Of a DNA stretch of 35,184 bases, positions 30,488 through 35,184 are shown in pieces (the stretch's first letter is position 1; every line of letters begins with the position of its first letter). Source of the DNA: Candidatus Poribacteria bacterium (GTDB taxonomy: Bacteria; Poribacteria; WGA-4E; WGA-3G); NCBI GenBank assembly GCA_022821495.1, contig JAJEDN010000063.1, positions 1-35,184 on the forward strand, in the 5' to 3' direction. The notes below the pieces were generated by a model that was not told the DNA's origin, made no database searches, and saw only the letters and a program-made list of their open reading frames with translations. The position numbers were made by a program, and so were the translations under genes.

Positions 30488-31522
30488 TTAAGTGCCAGTT
30501 ACCCTATTCTTAAGTTCCACCCACTCTTCATCACTGAGTTTCGGGGGCCACTCAATCCGTCTACCGATGAGTGCAGAGCGATACGCCGCCATAATCAGAT
30601 CAAAGCCGAGCAGTGCGTATTCCAATCTATTCCGATGCGGTTGATTCTCGTCATCAAGCCACGTCGCAATAGCTTCCGTAAACGCTCGCTGCCCGAATTT
30701 ATCATCTTCACCAAAATGAGTTTTTTCAACGAAGTGCTCCGCCATACCGTCAAACTGATACCCCCATGACCCGTTTTCTCGCCACCACATTCTGCCTTTG
30801 GTTCCCCAAAAGTCGAGGTTGCATCGTGGGTTACTACCCGGGAAATCAACGGTTCCAAACGCTGTCCGCGCCGATTCAAAAAAGACGCGCGCCCCGTTCT
30901 CAAACGTGTAGATCGCCATCAAATCTTCAGGACATTGCCGGTGTGGCACGTCATAGATTTCCGCGCCTTCAACGGCACCCCACACATGCGTAATCGGGAT
31001 GTCCTTAAGCGCAAATAACACGACATCCATCAAATGGGTATCCATATCAGTAATGTCGCCTTCGGTGCAAGCACGGATGAAGTGTATATCGCCGAGACTG
31101 TCATCAGCAAAAAATTCCAACAGTTTCTCAGCAAACGGCAAATACCGACGTTGATGATTGACGATAATCTTAAGCCCTGTTTTCTCATGCGCAGCGGCGA
31201 GTGCTTCCGCCTCGCTGGGTCTGAGTGCGATCGGTTTCTCTATTACCAACGCTTTAACCCCCGCTTCGGCAGCAGGCTCCACCCAAATATGCCTCGGTAC
31301 TGTCGGCTCCGTTACAGCGTGGACAATATCGGGCTTCTCTTTCTCCAACATCTCAACGTAATCTGTATACCCCGGGACATCGAGTTCTTCCACCGCTACT
31401 TTTAAACGTTCCTCGTCGATCTCACAGATGGCAATTACCTTCATATTCTCAATGCCAGCGTAGCATCTGGCATGGTGAACACCCCGCCGACCTCCCGCAA
31501 TTGCAGTGCGATACATCCCCAT
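30488..31522 (-). CDS. Gfo/Idh/MocA family NAD(P)-dependent oxidoreductase
   Basis: The 344-residue protein has a variant nucleotide loop (YRTAIAGGRRGVHHARCY), the conserved VIEKPIALRP motif and HQRRYLPFAEKLLEF typical of this family. The C-terminal half (MDTHLMDVVLFALKDIPITHVWGAVEG) fits. The substrate is unknown. GGAGG six bases before the ATG and a strong promoter with a palindrome (31552-31580) show it has its own regulated transcript. It is the fourth family member in this window. Confidence 0.9.
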   Translation of the reverse strand: MGMYRTAIAGGRRGVHHARCYAGIENMKVIAICEIDEERLKVAVEELDVPGYTDYVEMLEKEKPDIVHAVTEPTVPRHIWVEPAAEAGVKALVIEKPIALRPSEAEALAAAHEKTGLKIIVNHQRRYLPFAEKLLEFFADDSLGDIHFIRACTEGDITDMDTHLMDVVLFALKDIPITHVWGAVEGAEIYDVPHRQCPEDLMAIYTFENGARVFFESARTAFGTVDFPGSNPRCNLDFWGTKGRMWWRENGSWGYQFDGMAEHFVEKTHFGEDDKFGQRAFTEAIATWLDDENQPHRNRLEYALLGFDLIMAAYRSALIGRRIEWPPKLSDEEWVELKNRVTGT

Positions 31523-31551
31523 AATGTGCCTCCTCGTCGAAACTTGCCATT

Positions 31552-31580
31552 ATATTAGCATGCCCACAAATTTGTGTCAA
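31552..31580 (-). promoter_or_regulatory. Promoter with 12-bp palindromic operator candidate
   Basis: On the minus strand TTGACA (31580-31575) and TAATAT (31557-31552) are 17 bases apart. A perfect 12-bp palindrome, CACAAATTTGTG (31565-31576), fills the spacer and touches the -35 box. It would fit a dimeric repressor controlling the Gfo/Idh/MocA gene 30 bases downstream. Confidence 0.55.
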
Positions 31581-31596
31581 TTGTTTGATTTAAAAG

Positions 31597-31645
31597 CGTA
31601 GGAGCGATCTCTGGTCGCGATCTTCTTCTGTAGGAGCGATCCCCG
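31597..31645. repeat. Two GTAGGAGCGATC repeats
   Basis: GTAGGAGCGATC occurs at about 31599 and again at about 31632, each followed by a diverged CGAAT or TCGCGATC sequence. They lie between the beta-barrel gene end and the Gfo/Idh/MocA promoter. Confidence 0.45.
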
Positions 31646-31662
31646 AATCCCGAACCGCCAAC

Positions 31663-32928
31663 TCAGAAATAGACACGAAACGAGGAAAAGAAAAGATTCG
31701 GATAACTGCCAAACTCCGATTGAAATTCAGGTGCCTCGCCATTCTTAGGTCGTTTCCCGACACTGACAAAACCACCAACAGAGAGATGGATATCCTCGGC
31801 AATGTTATAAGCAACTTGCGGGGCGATGAAGGCTGACGGATCGGATAGATTAAACAAGATCTGTCCGCTGAGACTAATCAGCGGTGTCAGTTGGCGAGTG
31901 AACCCCGGCGCAAGGTAGTGGGTACCCAGCAAGTATACACCCCCACGTGTATATGCCGACCGCTCTAAGTTGGTGAGGTAATTTTCGGGCATTTTCGCAC
32001 CCGCGCCATTGAAATGATATTCGATAAAGGCGTAAGTTTCACCGCCAAAACTATAGTCCAGCCCCACAGAAGCACGCGGGTAATCCTCCGATGTGTCGGG
32101 TTCATCATCAAACGGCGTAACAAACACGTAAGCCGTTTCCAACCAGAACCCCGCCCCACCGATCCCACGCGCTACATCCAAACCGATAAGCAGATCCCGC
32201 TGAAATTCCAACAACAAAACCGAGAAATCCGTCTCCACGGCATTCAATTGCGTTCGGAGAAAAACGGCACTCTTATCAAAATCAAATGCGTTACCCAAGA
32301 TGTATCCCGTGTCCACTTCTCCCATCACACCTACCGGGACACGGACGCGAACCACATCTACACCAACACGGTCTTCTGTATCCAACTGGTCGTAGGTATA
32401 AGGGGCAATAACATCAGTCGGGTTGACAATCCGCGCACTCCCCCACGCAATTGCGTCTCGACCGATCGAAAAGTCCGCAAAATCTGTACTGAACTGAACC
32501 GAAGCCCGATCAAGATTATGATAAATCCCGACGCTGCCAACCGGCGCGTCCTCACTCGGATAAATCGACGCATCTAAATCCGCAACGCGATACCGGGACG
32601 CAGCGACACCGACAGCAAATGGAGACTCCGAAAAGAGTAAAGGGTCTTGAATGCGTGTCGTAAAATCGTAGGCGAGTGCAAATGAAAGTGAATCCGCTGG
32701 CGCGTAGGAGAGATTAAAACGCAAGCGGTTGACCACGACTCCCGTCATAGATGCATCTGGAAGCGGTGAATTGAATATTGTGGAAAAGTTTTTGTAGTAA
32801 CCTCCGACTCGAAATTCAGCGTCGACGGGCTCTGATAGTGGTCCCGTCATCAAACAGACAGCAAGTACCACAATTCCTCTTAACTGACAACTGAAAACTG
32901 ACAACTGAAAACTACTACCTTCTCTCAT
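31663..32928 (-). CDS. Outer-membrane beta-barrel protein
   Basis: The 421-residue protein consists of alternating amphipathic strands (FSLAYDFTTR, SVQFSTDFADFSIGRDAIAWGS, DTGYILGNAFDFDKSAVF) and ends FFSSFRVYF. The final Phe is the usual BAM insertion signal. It has no clear named family; porin or DUF1302-like proteins look similar. The predicted N-terminus MREGSSFQLSVFSCQLRG, before the hydrophobic IVVLAVCLMTG segment, is encoded by a tandem repeat (32876-32918), so the start may really lie downstream, for example at MTGPLSEPVDA. As called, the ATG overlaps the end of the ABC ATPase gene by 14 bases. It probably works with the adjacent ABC exporter. Confidence 0.75.
   Translation of the reverse strand: MREGSSFQLSVFSCQLRGIVVLAVCLMTGPLSEPVDAEFRVGGYYKNFSTIFNSPLPDASMTGVVVNRLRFNLSYAPADSLSFALAYDFTTRIQDPLLFSESPFAVGVAASRYRVADLDASIYPSEDAPVGSVGIYHNLDRASVQFSTDFADFSIGRDAIAWGSARIVNPTDVIAPYTYDQLDTEDRVGVDVVRVRVPVGVMGEVDTGYILGNAFDFDKSAVFLRTQLNAVETDFSVLLLEFQRDLLIGLDVARGIGGAGFWLETAYVFVTPFDDEPDTSEDYPRASVGLDYSFGGETYAFIEYHFNGAGAKMPENYLTNLERSAYTRGGVYLLGTHYLAPGFTRQLTPLISLSGQILFNLSDPSAFIAPQVAYNIAEDIHLSVGGFVSVGKRPKNGEAPEFQSEFGSYPNLFFSSFRVYF
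32876..32918. repeat. Heptamer-type repeat overlapping a gene start
   Basis: AACTGACAACTGAAAACTGACAACTGAAAACT consists of repeated CAACTGA/AAACTGA units like those in the other clusters. It lies across the N-terminal codons of the beta-barrel gene and touches the end of the ATPase gene. Confidence 0.65.
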
Positions 32929-33616
32929 CAGTATCTATCCGTCCATCGCGGAGCGTAATCAAGCGTTGGGCACTCTCCATTACCATCGGATCGTGGGTCG
33001 AGAAGATGAACGTCATGCCGGTCTCAGTGTTGAGGCGACGCATCATCACAAGCAGATCGGCACCCGTCTTTGAGTCGAGATTCGCGGTTGGTTCATCGGC
33101 GAGAATAATTTGGGGCTCAGAGACCATCGCGCGTGCAATAGCCACGCGTTGCTGCTGTCCGCCTGAAAGTTGCGTCGGAGTCCGGTCGGCAACGCCTTCT
33201 AACCCAACGGCTTCAAGCATAGCGATAACCCGATCGTGCCGCTCCGCTTTCGGCACCCCCGCCAAGAGCATGATATATTCAACGTTTTCTTCAACTGTTA
33301 GCACGGGAATCAGGTTGTACGCCTGAAATACAAACCCAATATTATCGCGTCGAAAGTCAGAAAGTTCGTTGCCGCTCATCTCTGATAGCACCTTACCAGC
33401 AAGCCGCACGCTCCCTGCCGTAGGACTGTCCAATCCAGAAATGATATTGAGAAAGGTTGTTTTGCCGGAACCAGACGGACCCACGATTGCCGTAAATTCT
33501 CCCGATCGGATGGTTAAATCAATCCCGTTAAGCGCGTTGACGGGCACTCCATCCGCTTCATAAACTTTGGTCACACCTGCCGTAACAATAACATCTGCCT
33601 TCTGCACCTGTTCCAT
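32915..33616 (-). CDS. ABC transporter ATP-binding protein, LolD/MacB type
   Basis: This 233-residue ATPase is of the exporter class that pairs with FtsX-type permeases. Walker A GPSGSGKTT is at 46-54, followed by a Q-loop (GFVFQAYNLIPVLTVEENVEY), signature LSGGQQQRVAIARAMV, Walker B IILADEPTANLD and the His of STHDPMV. MacB/LolD members move lipoproteins, peptides or drugs. It lies downstream of the FtsX-type permease at 33831 but the two are separated by 214 bases of repeats. AAGG stands a few bases before the ATG. The gene overlaps the following beta-barrel gene, which fits a three-part export system. Confidence 0.9.
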   Translation of the reverse strand: MEQVQKADVIVTAGVTKVYEADGVPVNALNGIDLTIRSGEFTAIVGPSGSGKTTFLNIISGLDSPTAGSVRLAGKVLSEMSGNELSDFRRDNIGFVFQAYNLIPVLTVEENVEYIMLLAGVPKAERHDRVIAMLEAVGLEGVADRTPTQLSGGQQQRVAIARAMVSEPQIILADEPTANLDSKTGADLLVMMRRLNTETGMTFIFSTHDPMVMESAQRLITLRDGRIDTDERR

Positions 33617-33638
33617 AATAACCTTTTAAAGTCCCCTA

Positions 33639-33656
33639 CCCCCCTGATAAGGGGGG
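33639..33656. repeat. CCCCCCTGATAAGGGGGG repeat
   Basis: A perfect 6-bp G/C stem surrounds TGATAA. It is the strongest copy of a family also found at 14084, 30395 and 30428. The surrounding 33617-33735 stretch is G-rich (GGGGGGTTGGGGG) and holds no gene. Confidence 0.6.
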
Positions 33657-33719
33657 ACAAAGGGGGGTTGGGGGATTTAGGGGGTTTAAAAATCAAAATC
33701 TACCACTATATGCTAAATT

Positions 33720-33732
33720 TGCGTAAGTCTTA
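33720..33732. repeat. TGCGTAAGTCTTA repeat end (right of an inverted pair)
   Basis: This is the perfect inverted match of 30369-30381, related to the ends of the 353-445 and 20074-20164 elements. It lies between the ABC permease and ATPase genes. Confidence 0.5.
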
Positions 33733-33775
33733 TGCCTAAAAAAACTGTCTTGTCGAGTTGAATCTGAATTTAGCA

Positions 33776-33836
33776 GAAACCCGCTTTTGACCTCGGAAAA
33801 AGCGGAGCGAGAACTTCATAATTAAAAAATTTAAAA
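33776..33836 (+). promoter_or_regulatory. Structured leader cassette, displaced copy 4
   Basis: CCGCTTTT (33781-33788) pairs AAAAGCGG (33798-33805), with loop GACCTCGGA. It is followed by AGCGAGAACTTCATAATTAAAAAATTTAAAAACTC, a degraded form of the tail in copies 1-3. Here the tail runs into the 3' end of a minus-strand permease gene, so it serves no plus-strand start codon. It shows the cassette can exist apart from a gene start. Confidence 0.5.
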
Positions 33837-35051
33837 ACTCCGCCGCATTGCCGCTGCTGGCGACATTTTCGCTGCATAGCGTGCCGGATAGAGTCCAGCG
33901 ATGATCGTAAAAATAAAGAGCCACACCGGATAAATAAGGAACTGTTCAACCGTCATGATTGGGCGGATGAATTCCTGCATCGTCACCCCTGTCATTTCAA
34001 TACCGGTATAGTCAATACCAACATGCGCAAAAACTGCTGTCAAAACAAAACCGAGTATCGCGCCAAGCCCAATACTGACGATTGCTAAGGCACCCGCTTC
34101 AAACAAGATAACGCGCGCCATCCCGAAAGGACGCGTGCCAACGGCGCGTAACACACCGAACTCAAACATCCGCTCATACAACGACATAAAAAGTGTATTG
34201 ATAATCCCAAAGACGACCACCCCAAAGAGTATAACGCCCATGATATATTTACTGATCTTCGTCATTTCCAATATCGCTTTCAATTGCGACATCAGTTCTG
34301 TCCAGCTTAACGCCTCATTGCCGTGTTGGGAATACGTCTTCCAAAACGGCAGTGTCGGATCTTGTGAATAGGCGAGGGAAGTAAATTTAATCGCGATTTC
34401 ATGTGCCGCGTTCCCGATAGCGAGCATCTCTCGCGCTTTTTCGATCCGAACGAATGCCATACCGCTGTTCATCGCTTCACCAGCAAAATGATAAATTCCG
34501 GAAACCCTGAACATCTCTTGCGAGAGATCACCGCTTTCGGCTTGTGCCACTGTCACGACCACTCGGTCCCCAAGCCCAATTTCTAAGATTTCAGCGAGCT
34601 TCGCACCGATGACAACATCACGACTGCTATCGCCTTCAAAATAGACTCCTTCCGTTATCACATTATCAATTTGGGACAAGAATTGCTCTGTCTCTGGATG
34701 AACCCCTACAAGAGCAATCGCGCTGACATTCGCTGGAGACGTAATCATACCGGGAGCAAGCACCCTTTGTGTGAAATGTTTGACAATCTCTTCCTTAGCG
34801 AGCCCCTCTGTTACGTCGTCCAGCACCTGAATCGTTAATGCGACCTCTTGCGCGTCGCGAAAACCTGCCCGATGGATCTGTGCGTCGCCGAGGAAAGCAG
34901 CAGTGGCCGTCCGCACCATATTCTCTGACATCCCGATCATTAACGCATCAACAAAAATCAGGGCAGCCAGACCGATACCGATCGCTGTTGCGGCGATAAG
35001 TGTCCGCCGTTTATTCCGAAAGATATTTCGCCAAGCAAGTTTAACTGACAT
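33831..35051 (-). CDS. ABC transporter permease, FtsX/MacB type
   Basis: This 406-residue inner-membrane protein has the FtsX architecture: an N-terminal helix (RTLIAATAIGIGLAALIFVDALMIG, ~15-40) and a periplasmic MacB-like domain (~45-270). Three C-terminal helices follow (IMGVILFGVVVFGIINTLFMSL, ILFEAGALAIVSIGLGAILGFVLTAVF and the final IYPVWLFIFTIIAGLYPA). The loop ending ARYAAKMSPAAAMRRSF is typical of LolC/E and MacB permeases. The export substrate is unknown; lipoprotein or hydrophobic compound export is likely, with the ATPase at 32915 and the beta-barrel at 31663. There is no clear Shine-Dalgarno sequence. Upstream, 30 bases away, another minus-strand frame ends. Confidence 0.88.
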   Translation of the reverse strand: MSVKLAWRNIFRNKRRTLIAATAIGIGLAALIFVDALMIGMSENMVRTATAAFLGDAQIHRAGFRDAQEVALTIQVLDDVTEGLAKEEIVKHFTQRVLAPGMITSPANVSAIALVGVHPETEQFLSQIDNVITEGVYFEGDSSRDVVIGAKLAEILEIGLGDRVVVTVAQAESGDLSQEMFRVSGIYHFAGEAMNSGMAFVRIEKAREMLAIGNAAHEIAIKFTSLAYSQDPTLPFWKTYSQHGNEALSWTELMSQLKAILEMTKISKYIMGVILFGVVVFGIINTLFMSLYERMFEFGVLRAVGTRPFGMARVILFEAGALAIVSIGLGAILGFVLTAVFAHVGIDYTGIEMTGVTMQEFIRPIMTVEQFLIYPVWLFIFTIIAGLYPARYAAKMSPAAAMRRSF

Positions 35052-35081
35052 TTATCAAAAGTTGTGTTAGATCAAGATTTA

Positions 35082-35183
35082 TCAAGGTTCTTTAGGTATA
35101 AGTTCGTGAAAATGCGTTATGAAATCCGTGAGTATCTGTCTCTCTCCAGTGAGTTGAAGTTGTATTTGATGAAATGTGCGGCG
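35082..35183 (-). CDS. C-terminal fragment of a gene running off the window
   Basis: An open minus-strand frame of 33 residues, starting at the window edge, ends RQILTDFITHFHELIPKEP and a TGA codon 30 bases before the permease ATG. The composition looks like a real protein tail, but it is too short to assign. It would be the first gene of the ABC-exporter operon or an upstream neighbour. Other minus-strand frames at the edge are also open for part of this length. Confidence 0.4.
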   Translation of the reverse strand, partial: RRTFHQIQLQLTGERQILTDFITHFHELIPKEP

Positions 35184-35184
35184 T

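Noticed and set aside
32014..32577. 187-codon plus-strand frame opposite the beta-barrel gene
   Set aside because: Antisense shadow with no initiation signal; the minus strand has a signal peptide, strand pattern and terminal Phe.

Overview
Organism and basis. The window is a bacterial chromosome segment of mid G+C with Gram-negative traits: an outer-membrane beta-barrel ending in Phe, LolB-like and SodC lipoproteins, and a MacB/Lol-type ABC exporter. It combines four Gfo/Idh/MocA oxidoreductases, three phytanoyl-CoA-dioxygenase-like (PhyH) enzymes, secreted LamG-like proteins, an FG-GAP/UnbV protein and dense intergenic heptamer repeats. That gene repertoire resembles Candidatus Poribacteria or a similar marine or sponge-associated lineage. 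The assignment is inferred from gene content only; no rRNA or other phylogenetic marker was analysed.

Layout. Positions 1-533 are non-coding and hold a palindromic element and a structured leader. Positions 534-10386 (+) carry an orphan MalK/UgpC-type ATPase, an AddA-like UvrD helicase-nuclease, a secreted lectin-fold protein, a Gfo/Idh/MocA enzyme, a secreted FG-GAP/UnbV protein, a secreted TolB-like propeller and a lipoprotein Cu/Zn SOD. Positions 10559-14062 (+) are a catabolic-looking set: Gfo/Idh/MocA, PhyH and a galactonate-dehydratase-like enolase-superfamily enzyme. Positions 14231-20772 (+) are a housekeeping block: ArgD-like aminotransferase, LolB-like lipoprotein, ispE, tRNA-Gln(UUG), rplY/ctc, an amidase, a GerMN protein and pth. 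This keeps the lolB-ispE-tRNA-Gln-rplY-pth order known from pseudomonads, but lacks prs and contains two envelope genes. Positions 20902-24868 hold a SAL1/CysQ-like phosphatase, a zinc MDR dehydrogenase, a Gfo/Idh/MocA enzyme (-) and a TPR membrane protein. Positions 24986-31522 (-) hold two secreted LamG paralogues, a ThDP-dependent enzyme, a tandem PhyH duplication and a Gfo/Idh/MocA enzyme. Positions 31663-35183 (-) hold a beta-barrel protein, an ABC ATPase, an FtsX-type permease and the tail of another gene.

How they fit together. Several sugar-acid, polyol or organic-acid oxidoreductases, dioxygenases and a dehydratase suggest breakdown of host- or algal-derived carbohydrates and small molecules. 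They sit beside secreted binding proteins and an export system. No substrate can be fixed from sequence alone.

Most unusual observations. (1) Four secreted proteins of different folds end in a shared K-L-[TA]-T-T-W-[GA]-x-L-K tail, a candidate C-terminal sorting or anchoring signal. (2) A covarying hairpin followed by CCCAATnnTTAAAAATATG abuts the start codons of three unrelated genes, which suggests a mobile 5'-leader cassette. (3) A second leader family encodes a short peptide ending LTEPQGNTKI. It overlaps the start codon of the ThDP enzyme, and at the phosphatase gene it is tandemly duplicated and fused in frame to the enzyme. (4) Several further repeat families occur, including a roughly 92-bp inverted-repeat element with a perfect 31-bp palindrome, one copy of which lies directly before pth.
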